64,000 bases of DNA from Pseudomonas sp. UBA1879 (GTDB lineage Bacteria > Pseudomonadota > Gammaproteobacteria > Pseudomonadales > Pseudomonadaceae). A program made the position numbers and the translations under genes. Location of the stretch: positions 1-64,000 of the forward strand of contig NZ_DDHJ01000006.1 in NCBI RefSeq assembly GCF_002338065.1, written 5' to 3'. The notes beneath the pieces are model-generated. The model ran no database searches, had not been told where the DNA came from, and saw only the letters and a list, made by a program, of their open reading frames with translations. This document shows positions 1-8,990 of the stretch, one piece after another; within the stretch, counting starts at the first letter, position 1; each line of letters starts with the position of its first letter.

Positions 1-617
1 ATGTTCTGCACCGTCTCCTTGCCCAGGTAATGGTCAATTCGGTAGATCTGCTTCTCGCTCATCACCTTCAACAAGCAATTGTTCAGCGCGACCGCACTTG
101 GCAGGTCGTGACCGAACGGCTTTTCGATCACCACGCGACGGAAATGATCCTCGCCCTCCACCATCAGGCCAGACGAGCCAAGCCGCTGAGTCACTTCGCT
201 GAAAAAACGCGGCGCGGTCGCCAGGTAGAACACGGCATTATTGGTGCCCGTGCTCTTGATCTTGTCGTCGATGGCCGTGTACGTGGCGTCGTCGAGAAAA
301 TCCCCGGTGATGTAAGTGATGCGTTTGGCCAGGCTGCCCCACAACGCCGGGTCCAGCGGATCCTTGCCACCTTCGGCGACCTTGCTGGCTGCCTCCTGAC
401 GGATAAAGTCCTCGAGCTTTTTGGCGAAGTCGGCATCGCTGACGGTGTTGTGGTCAACCCCGACGATGTGCAGGTCCTCGCCTACCAGTCCGTCACGGAA
501 CAGGTTATAGAGGGCCGGCATCAACAGCCGTTTGACCAGGTCGCCGTGGGCGCCGAACAGGAACAGCGTGGTCGCCGGAGCGACCGGGGCCTTTTGCTTG
601 CTTCGGGTCAAACCCAT
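1..617 (-). CDS. zwf: Glucose-6-phosphate 1-dehydrogenase, N-terminal part (cut by window edge)
   Basis: Oxidises glucose-6-phosphate to 6-phosphogluconolactone in the cytoplasm, feeding the Entner-Doudoroff and pentose phosphate routes. About 205 N-terminal residues are visible; the usual length is near 490. Near residue 22 is the nucleotide-binding motif GAHGDLVKRLL (family form GASGDLAKRKL), and just before the edge is the active-site motif RIDHYLGKE. The ATG shares one base with the TAA of gnd upstream (TAATG), so translation is probably coupled and the two are one transcript. A gnd-zwf pair is known in P. putida, where it is a secondary zwf copy; that this is also a paralogue is inference. 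The C-terminal part lies outside the window. Confidence 0.95.
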   Translation of the reverse strand, partial: MGLTRSKQKAPVAPATTLFLFGAHGDLVKRLLMPALYNLFRDGLVGEDLHIVGVDHNTVSDADFAKKLEDFIRQEAASKVAEGGKDPLDPALWGSLAKRITYITGDFLDDATYTAIDDKIKSTGTNNAVFYLATAPRFFSEVTQRLGSSGLMVEGEDHFRRVVIEKPFGHDLPSAVALNNCLLKVMSEKQIYRIDHYLGKETVQN

Positions 618-1594
618 TATTTTGGTTCCTTATGACCACCAAAACCGAAACGCATGGCGGAGAGCATCTTGTCGCCATACGTGCTTTGTTGACGGGAGCG
701 GAAGCGGGCGAACAAGGACGTGGACAGCACTGGCACCGGCACCGCCTGCTCCATGGCAGCCTCGATGGTCCAGCGGCCTTCACCGCTGTCGGCCACGGAG
801 CCGGAGTAGGCATTGAGCTGTGGGTCGGTGGCCAGCGCATCGGCGGTCAGGTCCAGCAGCCAGGACGACACGACGCTGCCGCGACGCCAGACTTCAGCGA
901 TATCGCCCAGGTTCAGATCGAAGCGCTGGTCTTCCGGCAGGTTTTCCGAGTTCTTGGTCTTGAGAATGTCGAAGCCTTCGGCGAAGGCCTGCATCATTCC
1001 GTACTCGATGCCGTTGTGGATCATCTTGACGAAATGGCCGGCGCCCGGAGGGCCTGCGTGGATGTAGCCGTGCTCGGCACGCGGATCGGCGTCTTTGGCG
1101 CGGTCTTTGGTGCGAGGGATGTTGCCGATGCCCGGGGCGAGTGTCTTGAACAGCGGGTCAAGGCGATTCACCACCTCGGTTTCACCGCCGATCATCATGC
1201 AGTAGCCACGCTCAAGACCCCAGACGCCACCGGACGTGCCGACGTCGACGTAGTGCAGGCCTTTTTGCTTCAGAGCATGGGACCGACGCACGTCATCTTT
1301 ATAAAAAGTGTTGCCACCGTCGATGATCACGTCGTCTTCTTCGAGCAAGTCGGCCAGCACGTTGATGGTGTCTTCGGTCGGAGCGCCTGCAGGCAGCATC
1401 ACCCAGACAGCTCGTGGCTTGTCCAGCGCAGCGACCAGTGACTTCAAGTCGGCCGCTGGCGTCGAACCTTCGTTGGCGAGCACGGTGCGAGACTGCTCAT
1501 CGCGATCGTAAACGACTGTGGTGTGGCCATTGAGCATCAGTCGACGTGCGATGTTGCCGCCCATGCGGCCTAGTCCAACAATCCCGAGTTGCAT
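617..1594 (-). CDS. gnd: 6-phosphogluconate dehydrogenase, decarboxylating, short form
   Basis: Oxidatively decarboxylates 6-phosphogluconate to ribulose-5-phosphate. The 325-residue length matches the short (YqeC/GntZ-like) class rather than the 470-residue form. An N-terminal Rossmann motif GLGRMGGNIARR lies at residues 7-18, IIDGGNTFYKDD near 95, and the substrate-site stretch GPPGAGHFVKMIHNGIEYGM near 182, with the catalytic Lys and the HN pair. The start has GGAG nine bases upstream. It is first in the pair with zwf, and the TAATG junction implies stoichiometric production of both oxidative enzymes. Cofactor preference cannot be read from the sequence with certainty. Confidence 0.95.
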   Translation of the reverse strand: MQLGIVGLGRMGGNIARRLMLNGHTTVVYDRDEQSRTVLANEGSTPAADLKSLVAALDKPRAVWVMLPAGAPTEDTINVLADLLEEDDVIIDGGNTFYKDDVRRSHALKQKGLHYVDVGTSGGVWGLERGYCMMIGGETEVVNRLDPLFKTLAPGIGNIPRTKDRAKDADPRAEHGYIHAGPPGAGHFVKMIHNGIEYGMMQAFAEGFDILKTKNSENLPEDQRFDLNLGDIAEVWRRGSVVSSWLLDLTADALATDPQLNAYSGSVADSGEGRWTIEAAMEQAVPVPVLSTSLFARFRSRQQSTYGDKMLSAMRFGFGGHKEPK

Positions 1595-1908
1595 GTAGAG
1601 GTGCTCCTTGATCCGTAAAAAGGGTGCCTCATTTTATAGCCCAGTGCCGCTTGTAGGGTTAGTCCGGGGAGGCAAACGAAGGTTTCCCGGTGAAAATAGT
1701 TTCATGTTGGTGCGTCAAGCACGGGGGTTTTACGCCGTTCGTCGCCAACTGGAAATGCCAGCGACCATTAAAAATAAAAAAGTTCCCTTTTTCTGCGAAA
1801 GAAATCAGAATCCGCGCCGACAAAGGTAGGAAGCATGGACAAGACGGGTAGCGCTCGAGTCATTGCTTGAACCTTACGAAGTTGAATCCGCCATTTGCGA
1901 GGTGAGCA
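1595..1908. other. Intergenic region between divergent gnd and small ORF
   Basis: This 314-base gap holds the promoters of two divergent units. It has AT-rich patches (around 1760-1800), but I see no convincing -35/-10 pair, no clear HexR-type palindrome and no credible gene. Short frames here lack ribosome binding sites and family features. Confidence 0.5.
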
Positions 1909-2082
1909 ATGGGCACAGTACTACCGGCAAGTGTTCCACAGACTCTGTATGTTACCGTCCGTCGCGATGAGCTGCGTCAGCTTCGCGAAGAACGTGATCT
2001 GCTGCAAAAGAAAGTCGCCCAAATGGCCCTGATGCTGCAACACGCTCAACTCGCCCACAGCGGCACTGCGCTGCAAGCCTGA
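1909..2082 (+). CDS. Small 57-residue hypothetical protein with predicted coiled coil
   Basis: The product is 57 residues and not recognised by function. A good GAGGTGAG ribosome binding site ends two bases before the ATG region, and codons use G/C third positions like neighbouring genes. Residues 18-45 (TVRRDELRQLREERDLLQKK and onward) form a charged amphipathic helix with heptad-like leucines, so a short coiled coil or partner-binding helix is likely. It has no signal peptide or membrane segment. It stands alone between gnd and the phosphoethanolamine transferase gene. I infer it is a real conserved small Pseudomonas protein from the RBS and codon use only. Confidence 0.7.
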   Translation: MGTVLPASVPQTLYVTVRRDELRQLREERDLLQKKVAQMALMLQHAQLAHSGTALQA

Positions 2083-2441
2083 CATCGGTTCCCCCCAACA
2101 GAGGCAAGCCCGATTCGCTGGCTTGCCTTGACGCTCGAATCACTCCCCTGCTGTCTCCCTTTCTGCCCCCATTGACCTAGGCCGTTTTCACGATCTCGGC
2201 CAATCCCGACGTTCAGTTTTCGGACCAGACACATCTGGCAATGTTCCCATGCCGCAGAAAATCCGGTTTTGAGCGTTTGAACGCTTCGGCGACACCTGTC
2301 TGACATTTTTTTCACTTCCCCATCACCATACTGCCGCCCCTCTGTGGCACGTCCGCCGGCCTCTTATGGCCTGCGAAACGGACCCTCGCAAAATGATGCG
2401 GTCTATTGGGCCGCTCGACAGATCCATAGCTGGAGCGCCTG
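2083..2441. other. Intergenic region with a 9-bp stem-loop
   Basis: Shortly after the small ORF, AGGCAAGCC at 2102-2110 pairs with GGCTTGCCT at 2120-2128 across a 9-base loop. No T-run follows, so it is at best a weak terminator or an RNA-stabilising stem. The rest presumably carries the promoter of the phosphoethanolamine transferase gene; I see no clear sigma-70 boxes or PmrA-type direct repeats. Confidence 0.45.
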
Positions 2442-4187
2442 ATGGCAACACTGAAACGGAGCACCCCCACTCCGACACGCTTCGACTGGGCCGGCGTCGC
2501 CTGGCTTTTCCTGTTCTTCTGGTATTTTTCCGGCATCACCCAACTGTTGATCCAGTTGACGGGTATCACTGGCTTTGCAGGCTTTCGCCAGGCATTCCTG
2601 ATGAGCGGCATCTGGCTCGCGCCGATGTTGATGTTCCCCCACAAGACCCGGGTCATGGCCGCTGTTATCGGCGTGGTGCTATGGGCCTGTTCCATGGCGA
2701 GCCTGGGCTACTTCTTCATTTATCAGCAGGAATTCTCGCAAAGCGTCATCTTCATCATGTTCGAGTCGAACATCTCTGAAGCGGGCGAGTACATGACGCA
2801 GTACTTTGCCTGGTGGATCGTACTGGCGTTCATCGCCCATACCGCGTTCGCGATCTTCCTGTGGACCCGCCTGCGCCCGGTGCACATGCCCCGAGGCCGT
2901 GCCTGGGTCGTGGCCACAGCGCTGCTGGTAGCGATCATCGGCTATCCGCTGGCCAAACAACTGGCGCGTTCCGACACGACCGCCGAAGGCCTTGAAGCGT
3001 TCGAATCGCGCATCGAACCGGCGGTGCCGTGGCAGATGCTGGTGGCGTACCACCGTTACACCCAGCAGCTGGACAGCATGCAGGACATGCTCGCCACCAG
3101 CAGCAACATTGCACCGCTGAAAAACCTCAAAGACCAGCAGGCCGGCCTGCCGACCACGCTGGTACTGGTCATCGGCGAGTCCACTAACCGCGGTCGCATG
3201 CACCTGTATGGCTACCCACGGCAGACCACGCCGAACCTCGACGCGATGAAAGACCAGTTGCAAGTTTTCGATAACGTGATCACGCCCCGACCCTACACCA
3301 TCGAGGCGCTACAGCAAGTGTTGACGTTTGCCGACGAGGAAAACCCGGACCTCTACCTGAAGACCCCGTCCATCGTCAGTGTCATGAAACAGGCGGGCTA
3401 CAAGACGTTCTGGATCACCAACCAGCAAACGATGACCAAGCGCAACACCATGCTGACGACGTTTTCCGAACAGGCCGACGAGCAGGTTTACCTGAACAAC
3501 AACCGAAACCAGAACGCCCGCCAGTACGACGGCGACGTGATCGAGCCCTTTGCCAAGGCGCTGACCGATGCGGCGCCGCGCAAGCTGATCGTCGTTCACC
3601 TGCTGGGCACGCACATGGCCTATCAGTACCGCTACCCGGAACAGTACGAGAAATTCACCGGTCGGGATGGCGTTCCGGCAGCCATCGATGACAGCAAGCT
3701 GGAGCTGTACAACAGCTACGACAATGCCGTGCTGTACAACGACTTCGTGGTGTCCAGTCTCATCAAGACCTACAGCAAGGCCGATCCGAACGGCTTCCTG
3801 TTGTACCTGTCCGACCACGGTGAAGACGTTTACGATTCGCCCGGCCACGACACCCTGGGGCGCAACGAAGGCAAACCGACGATTCCGATGTACACCGTGC
3901 CGTTCATTGCCTACGCATCGCCCAAATGGCGCGAGACCCACAACTGGAGTTTCGACAGCATCCACAGCCGCCCCTACTCCAGTTCCAACTTGATTCACAC
4001 CTGGGCGCAGCTGGCGGGGCTGAGTTTCGATGAACTGGACACCACCAAGAGCCTGGTCAGCCTGGACTTCAAGGCGCGCCCGCGACTGATCGGCGACCCC
4101 TATGCGCAGAAGGGCCTGAGCGATTTCGCGTTGATGGAGAAAGTCGCCAAGCAACCGGACGCAGTGCCTGAGGTGGCGATCAAGTAA
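2442..4187 (+). CDS. Phosphoethanolamine transferase, CptA-like sulfatase-fold membrane enzyme
   Basis: Transfers phosphoethanolamine from phosphatidylethanolamine onto lipid A or core sugars at the periplasmic face of the inner membrane. The 581 residues start with five hydrophobic segments (about 16-38, 48-66, 69-91, 117-140, 150-170), then a periplasmic alkaline-phosphatase-fold domain. GESTNRGRMHLYGYPR near 245-260 resembles the CptA nucleophile motif more than the EptA one, and SDHGEDVYD near 456 gives the zinc ligands. GGAG lies seven bases before the ATG. The gene stands alone and ends at a strong terminator. CptA (core heptose target) is the closest family by motif and length; lipid A as target cannot be excluded. 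Such enzymes can lower sensitivity to cationic peptides. Confidence 0.88.
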   Translation: MATLKRSTPTPTRFDWAGVAWLFLFFWYFSGITQLLIQLTGITGFAGFRQAFLMSGIWLAPMLMFPHKTRVMAAVIGVVLWACSMASLGYFFIYQQEFSQSVIFIMFESNISEAGEYMTQYFAWWIVLAFIAHTAFAIFLWTRLRPVHMPRGRAWVVATALLVAIIGYPLAKQLARSDTTAEGLEAFESRIEPAVPWQMLVAYHRYTQQLDSMQDMLATSSNIAPLKNLKDQQAGLPTTLVLVIGESTNRGRMHLYGYPRQTTPNLDAMKDQLQVFDNVITPRPYTIEALQQVLTFADEENPDLYLKTPSIVSVMKQAGYKTFWITNQQTMTKRNTMLTTFSEQADEQVYLNNNRNQNARQYDGDVIEPFAKALTDAAPRKLIVVHLLGTHMAYQYRYPEQYEKFTGRDGVPAAIDDSKLELYNSYDNAVLYNDFVVSSLIKTYSKADPNGFLLYLSDHGEDVYDSPGHDTLGRNEGKPTIPMYTVPFIAYASPKWRETHNWSFDSIHSRPYSSSNLIHTWAQLAGLSFDELDTTKSLVSLDFKARPRLIGDPYAQKGLSDFALMEKVAKQPDAVPEVAIK

Positions 4188-4210
4188 CCGCGTCCTCGAC
4201 ATCACCGAAA

Positions 4211-4243
4211 AAGAAGGCCTGCGCATTGCAGGCCTTCTTTTTT
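4211..4243. terminator. Bidirectional rho-independent terminator
   Basis: AAGAAGGCCTGC (4211-4222) pairs perfectly over 12 bp with GCAGGCCTTCTT across a GCATT loop. A T-run follows on the plus strand and an A-run precedes it, giving a T-run on the minus strand. It therefore can end both the phosphoethanolamine transferase gene and the convergent TerC-family gene. Confidence 0.92.
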
Positions 4244-4254
4244 ACTGGCGTCGA

Positions 4255-5808
4255 TCAGGGCAGCGGCTTGCGCAGCCATACCCGCGTCACCCGTCGCTCT
4301 TGAACCTCAAGCACCTTCAGGCGCCAGCCCTCCCACTGCACCTCGTCGCCCATGGCTGGCAACCGGTCCAGCAGGCTCATGATCAGCCCGGCCAGCGTCT
4401 GATACTCCTCGGTGGGACGGGCCTTGAAACCGGTGCGCTCCCGCAGATGCATAAGGTTCATCGCGGCATTGACTATCACGCCTTCGCCCTCCTCCACCAG
4501 ATCCGGGCCCTCGGCCTCGGTAGCGTCCGGCAATTCGCCAGCGATGGATTCGAGAATGTCAGTCATGGTCAGAATGCCGACAAAGTCACCGAACTCATTG
4601 ACCACGAACGCGATGTGGGTCGATTCACCACGCATTTGATCCAGCGCGTTCAGGATCGAAAAGCTGTCGAGCAAATTCGGCGCCTGACGTGTCAGGTGCG
4701 CCAACTCGGGCGTGTCTCCGGACAGCAGCGCATTGAGCAGCTCTTTCTTGTGCACGAACCCCAACGGCTCCTCGACGCGGCCGTCGCGGATCACCGGCAA
4801 GCGCGAGTAAGGCGAAGCCATCAACTGCTGTCTGATCGTCTGCTCGTCGTCAGCCAGGTCGATCAAATCGACATCATTGCGCGCGGTCATGGCGGTGCGC
4901 ACCGGCTTTTGCGCCAACTGCAGCACGCCACTGATCATCACCCGCTCGCGTCGGTCGAAAAGCGCTTCCTCGCCATCGCCATCAAGCATGTCGGCGACGT
5001 CTTCACCCACTTCCTCTGCTCCGGGTTTACGCCCGCCCAGCAGCCTCAGGACGGCGTGTGCCATGCGCTGTCGGCGCGGCATGTTGCCTTTGAGGCTGCG
5101 CCTGCGGCGGGATCGTGCGACCTGATTGAACACCTCGATGAGAATCGAAAAACCGATCGCCGCGTACAGGTAGCCTTTGGGGATATGAAACCCCAGGCCA
5201 TCGGCGGTCAGGCTGAAGCCGATCATCATCAGGAAGCCCAGACACAGCATGATCACGGTCGGGTGCGCGTTGACGAACGCGGTCAGCGGCTTGCTGGCGA
5301 TGATCATGATGCCGATCGAAAAGATCACGGCGATCATCATGACCGACAGCTCGTCCACCATACCCACCGCGGTAATCACTGCGTCCAGGGAGAACACGGC
5401 ATCGAGCACGACGATTTGCGCCACGATGGGCCAGAACAGCGCATAGGTCGCGCTACCGGCGTGCTGGGCAACATGGCCTTCCAGCCGTTCATGAAGTTCC
5501 ATGGTCGCCTTGAACAGCAGGAATACCCCGCCGAACAGCATGATCAAGTCGCGACCGGAAAAGCTTTTGCCGAACACGTCGAGCAACGGCTCGGTCAGCG
5601 TCACCATCCACGAAATGCTGGCCAGCAGGCCCAAACGCATGATCAGCGCAAGCGACAGTCCGAGGACGCGGGCCTTGTCGCGCTGCTCCGGCGGCAGTTT
5701 GTCGGCCAGGATGGCAATGAACACCAGGTTGTCGATGCCCAGCACCAGTTCCAGCACGATCAGGGTCAACAGGCCCAGCCAGGCCGTGGGATCCGCAAGC
5801 CATTCCAT
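4255..5808 (-). CDS. TerC-family integral membrane protein with CBS pair and CorC/HlyC domain
   Basis: The product is 517 residues from the chosen ATG. The N-terminal TerC domain (about 1-240) has seven or so hydrophobic segments and family motifs VLGIDNLVF near 22 and VFSLDAVITAVG near 142 with the conserved acidic residues. A basic linker (ARSRRRRSLKGN) leads to two CBS domains (about 290-420) and a C-terminal CorC_HlyC domain. This is the YoaE/YegH architecture. Related TerC proteins have been linked to Mn export and metal homeostasis; the ligand here is unknown. An upstream in-frame ATG would add 25 polar residues before the first membrane helix, so MEWLADPT was preferred. Confidence 0.88.
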   Translation of the reverse strand: MEWLADPTAWLGLLTLIVLELVLGIDNLVFIAILADKLPPEQRDKARVLGLSLALIMRLGLLASISWMVTLTEPLLDVFGKSFSGRDLIMLFGGVFLLFKATMELHERLEGHVAQHAGSATYALFWPIVAQIVVLDAVFSLDAVITAVGMVDELSVMMIAVIFSIGIMIIASKPLTAFVNAHPTVIMLCLGFLMMIGFSLTADGLGFHIPKGYLYAAIGFSILIEVFNQVARSRRRRSLKGNMPRRQRMAHAVLRLLGGRKPGAEEVGEDVADMLDGDGEEALFDRRERVMISGVLQLAQKPVRTAMTARNDVDLIDLADDEQTIRQQLMASPYSRLPVIRDGRVEEPLGFVHKKELLNALLSGDTPELAHLTRQAPNLLDSFSILNALDQMRGESTHIAFVVNEFGDFVGILTMTDILESIAGELPDATEAEGPDLVEEGEGVIVNAAMNLMHLRERTGFKARPTEEYQTLAGLIMSLLDRLPAMGDEVQWEGWRLKVLEVQERRVTRVWLRKPLP

Positions 5809-6287
5809 GGTCAGAGAGTCCTTTTCAACGGGTGAACGGCGGGCACCACGGAATCCGGCTGCGCCGTAAGGGGGCCGAGACAACGAAGGGTGATGGACGT
5901 GCGCCGGTCAGCGCGATAAGGCGGGTAAAGGAAATCCGGGGTCAATGGACGGGATGGGCAACTGGGAGGTTCCAGAGAGAGAGACATGGCTGTCCTGAAG
6001 TCGATACGGAAGGCGATCCTACATCGCGTATGGAATTCTCTTACAGGATAGAACTGTTACAAATGGTTTGAGGGATGTTGCCGGAGCAACAGTGCGGGAG
6101 GCAGGCCTGACAATTCTGTGCTGCCTCGGCCACCGCTGTCGCGGCCGTCGTGCCTCCGGCGGCTCCTACAGGTTTTGCGGCGTGATCACGATCGCGTGGC
6201 ACCGTTGCCCGGTAGGCGCCGCCGGAGGCACGACGGCCGCGATAGCGATGGTCAGCCGACGCACTCTCCATCGGCTGTAAGCGGTCA
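5809..6287. other. Intergenic region with TerC promoter side and a REPIN
   Basis: This 479-base gap contains a REP doublet at 6133-6251, described separately. The part at 5809-6060 should carry the promoter of the TerC gene. No credible gene is seen. Confidence 0.5.
6133..6251. repeat. REPIN, family A (inverted REP doublet)
   Basis: A left arm at 6133-6172 and a right arm at 6209-6251 are near-perfect inverted copies over about 36 bp. The shared core is CGTCGTGCCTCCGGCGGC. The same core recurs near 31.3, 52.3 and 61.8 kb. Paired REPs of this kind are known to be spread by RAYT transposases acting in trans; no RAYT gene is in the window. Confidence 0.88.
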
Positions 6288-6779
6288 TTACAACCCCTTT
6301 TGCCAAAACAGCGCCTTGCCCATCTGCGGGTCGAGCTGGTAATCGGAGAAGCCCATTTTTCGATACGCGTTCTGGGCGACGGCGTTGCCTTCCAGCACTT
6401 CAAGGGTCAGCTTGCAGCAGCCGCGCTGACGGGCGATTTCCTCGACCTTGGCGAGCATCTTCTGACTGATGCCCAAACCGCGTGCGGAGGCGATGACGAC
6501 CACGTCGTGAATGTTGACCAGCGGCCGGCAGGCAAAGGTGGAAAATCCTTCAAAACAATTGACCAGCCCGACCGGCTCGCCAGAAATGAACGCCAGCACG
6601 CTGAACGCGTGGGGGCGCTTGGCCAATTCGACCGCCAGTTGCTCGCGCGTATCAGGAGACAAGGACTCGCCGCCACCCATGGCGTCTTCGGCATATTGAT
6701 TGATCAGGAAACCGATGGCTTCAGCGTGAACCGGGTTGCTATAACTGGCTTGCAGGACCAGAACCTCAGGGGCTTGCAT
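6288..6779 (-). CDS. GNAT-family N-acetyltransferase
   Basis: The product is 163 residues with the GNAT fold. VVVIASARGLGISQKMLAKV near 86-105 fits the acetyl-CoA binding motif A (R-G-x-G-I/S pattern), followed by LEVLEGNAVAQNAYRKMGF (motif B, near 125-143), where N and Y are the usual catalytic-region residues. GAGGAAG four bases before the ATG fixes this start over an ATG 16 codons upstream. It is monocistronic next to a REPIN. The substrate is unknown; amino-acid, peptide or drug acetylation are all possible. Confidence 0.85.
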   Translation of the reverse strand: MQAPEVLVLQASYSNPVHAEAIGFLINQYAEDAMGGGESLSPDTREQLAVELAKRPHAFSVLAFISGEPVGLVNCFEGFSTFACRPLVNIHDVVVIASARGLGISQKMLAKVEEIARQRGCCKLTLEVLEGNAVAQNAYRKMGFSDYQLDPQMGKALFWQKGL

Positions 6780-7377
6780 TGACTTCCTCGACAACTCAGG
6801 GGGTAACAGGCAGCGGGCTGAAGCCATCTGCCGCGTGGAGGGATTCTACCGCGTGGCGCGGCAAAAACTCCTGATACAGAAGTAGGATTTTTCTTATAAC
6901 GCACAAGATCCGGGCTGTGCTGCACCAAGAAAAGGCCACAACAAAAACTTCCCCTGAAATGAATCGTAAAACGGCTTCGCCCATCTATGCTTCCCAAGTC
7001 GCGTCGGCGTAATTGTCGAACAATCCGACCAACGGTTATCGGGACGTTTACGATCCTCTTCGTGCCCCAGAACGGCGCATTTGGCGGTCAGGCATCTTTG
7101 TAGCGAAGTCGAAGATTTCCTACAACAGGCTTCCATCCCGCATGCCAGACATTTCCCGGAAAAATAGTCGAAACTTCTACAACAGTGCTGGGTCAGCTGA
7201 TTAGAGCGCCTACGCTAACGGATGTATCACGAGCAACGGTCGCTTTCACCCTGTCCTCACTTATGCAGTCGGTAAATGGGTATCGATTTTGCGTAGGTCT
7301 TGTGTGCCTGGCCATAGGACATGGCCAATTACAACTCAAGTGCTGTACCAACACTGCGTATCGAATGGGAGAAAACG
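6780..7377. other. Promoter region of the trehalose/glucan operon
   Basis: This 598-base gap separates the divergent GNAT gene and glgA. It contains two near-identical elements 60 bases apart, at 7107-7128 and 7167-7186, both ending TACAACAG. AAACTT (7171-7176) followed after 16 bases by TCAGC resembles an AlgU-type (GAACTT/TCTGA) promoter only loosely. No gene is convincing here. Confidence 0.4.
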
Positions 7378-8964
7378 ATGATTAGTGCCGCTGTCAAAAC
7401 CCAGAAGGGAGAGAGTTTTAATCAGCCGGCCAGCGAGCTGACCCATCTGCCGGTCTTCGCAACGACGAGCGCACCTGTGCTGCAACTGCCCCCTGTACAA
7501 CCAGGCATCTCTGCGGCGAACCGGAAAAAGATCCTGTTCGTGACATCAGAAATGGCCGATCTGGTGAAAACCGGCGGTTTGGGTGATGTTTCCGCAGCAC
7601 TGCCGCGCGCCATGCGCCACCTACACGATGTACGCGTGCTGATTCCCGGCTATCCACAGGTCATCAATAGCGGTAACCCGATCCATATCATCAGCGAGCT
7701 CAGCGGACATGCTGCGCTGCCCCCCTGCAAGATTGGCCGTATGGACATGAAAGACGGCCTGGTCATTTACGTTCTGATTTGCCCGGAGCTGTATGAGCGG
7801 GAAGGCACGCCCTATGGCGACAATCAGGGCCGTGACTGGTCGGACAACCACATCCGCTTCGCCCGTTTGGGTCTGGCGGCTGCCGATTTCGCTGCAGGCG
7901 CAGTGAAAACCCAGTGGTGCCCGGAACTTGTTCACGCCCACGACTGGCCAGCGGGTCTGGCGCCGGCGTACATGAAATGGCGCGGACAGACGACGCCCAG
8001 CATTTTCACCATTCATAACCTGGCCTATCAGGGTTTCGTCAGCCCGGCTTCGAGCCGTGAGCTGGGGATCCCCGACCACGCGTTGAGCCCCGACGGCATG
8101 GAATTTTATGGCCAGCTGTCATTCATCAAAGCGGGCATGGCCTACGCGAGCCATATCACCACCGTGAGCGCGACGTACGCCCAGGAAATCACCACGCCCG
8201 ACTTCGGGTGCGGCCTGGAAGGCTTCCTGCAAAGCAAGGCCAATCGCGGCCAGCTCAGCGGGATTCCCAACGGCATCGATGAGAGCTGGGATGCCGCCAC
8301 CGACGAACACCTGATTTGCCGCTTCGCGCCTAATGAATGGACGCGCAAGGAAATCAATGCCGACTACGTTCGCGAGTTGTTCGAGCTGGAGCCGTCCACC
8401 GGCCCGCTGTTCGCCGTGGTCTCGCGTTTGGTGTACCAGAAGGGTCTGGACCTGACCATCGGCGTCGCCGAGTACATCGTCAATCACGGCGGGCAGATTG
8501 CAATCATTGGCCGTGGCGAACCGGAAGAAGAAGACGCCATGCGCGCCCTCGCCGCCCGTTTCCCGGGCCAGATCAGCGTACGGGTCGGCTTCAACGAAAC
8601 CGATGCTCGCCGCATGTTCGCGGGCAGTGATTTCCTGCTGATGCCATCCCGTTATGAGCCTTGCGGCCTGAGCCAGATGTATGCCCAACGCTTCGGCTCG
8701 CTACCGGTCGCCCGCCGTACTGGCGGTCTGGCTGACACGATCGAAGACGGTTGCACCGGTTTCCTCTTCGATGAATCCACTGTCGAGAGCTACACCGAAG
8801 CCCTGACTCGCGCATTCAACGTTTTCGCCAACCCAACACTGCTCAATGCCATGCGTTGCCGCGCCATGGCTGCACCGTTCGACTGGCACAAAGCCGTTGA
8901 ACCCTATGCCGATCTTTATCAGGAATTGCTGAAAAAGAACGTGGGTGTCGCGCTGCATTACTGA
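7378..8964 (+). CDS. glgA: Glycogen/alpha-glucan synthase GlgA (GT5)
   Basis: Adds glucosyl units from a nucleotide sugar to the non-reducing end of alpha-1,4-glucan. The product is 528 residues, with an N-terminal extension of about 45 polar residues before the GT5 core (E. coli GlgA is 477). KTGGLGDV (64-71) binds the sugar nucleotide, VSRLVYQKG (near 348) and the C-terminal site YEPCGLSQ (near 425) carry the catalytic acidic residue, and RRTGGLADT follows. GGGAGA six bases upstream selects this ATG over one 19 codons earlier. It leads the operon, with treZ 26 bases downstream. Confidence 0.95.
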   Translation: MISAAVKTQKGESFNQPASELTHLPVFATTSAPVLQLPPVQPGISAANRKKILFVTSEMADLVKTGGLGDVSAALPRAMRHLHDVRVLIPGYPQVINSGNPIHIISELSGHAALPPCKIGRMDMKDGLVIYVLICPELYEREGTPYGDNQGRDWSDNHIRFARLGLAAADFAAGAVKTQWCPELVHAHDWPAGLAPAYMKWRGQTTPSIFTIHNLAYQGFVSPASSRELGIPDHALSPDGMEFYGQLSFIKAGMAYASHITTVSATYAQEITTPDFGCGLEGFLQSKANRGQLSGIPNGIDESWDAATDEHLICRFAPNEWTRKEINADYVRELFELEPSTGPLFAVVSRLVYQKGLDLTIGVAEYIVNHGGQIAIIGRGEPEEEDAMRALAARFPGQISVRVGFNETDARRMFAGSDFLLMPSRYEPCGLSQMYAQRFGSLPVARRTGGLADTIEDGCTGFLFDESTVESYTEALTRAFNVFANPTLLNAMRCRAMAAPFDWHKAVEPYADLYQELLKKNVGVALHY

Positions 8965-8990
8965 TCGATGGTTTGAATAAGGAATGACGG

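Noticed and set aside
1608..1829. A 73-residue frame in the gnd upstream region
   Set aside because: No RBS, poor codon use and no similarity; more likely promoter sequence.
2102..2128. Stem-loop after the small ORF as a full terminator
   Set aside because: No T-run follows on either side, so it is only reported as a stem-loop in the gap.
4300..5835. A 511-residue open frame opposite the TerC-family gene
   Set aside because: It mirrors a well-supported gene, is very rich in Gln/His/Arg as expected of antisense frames in GC-rich DNA, and has no family motif or good RBS.
7170..7197. Possible AlgU promoter before glgA
   Set aside because: AAACTT and TCAGC differ from GAACTT/TCTGA at several places, so it was not listed as a promoter.
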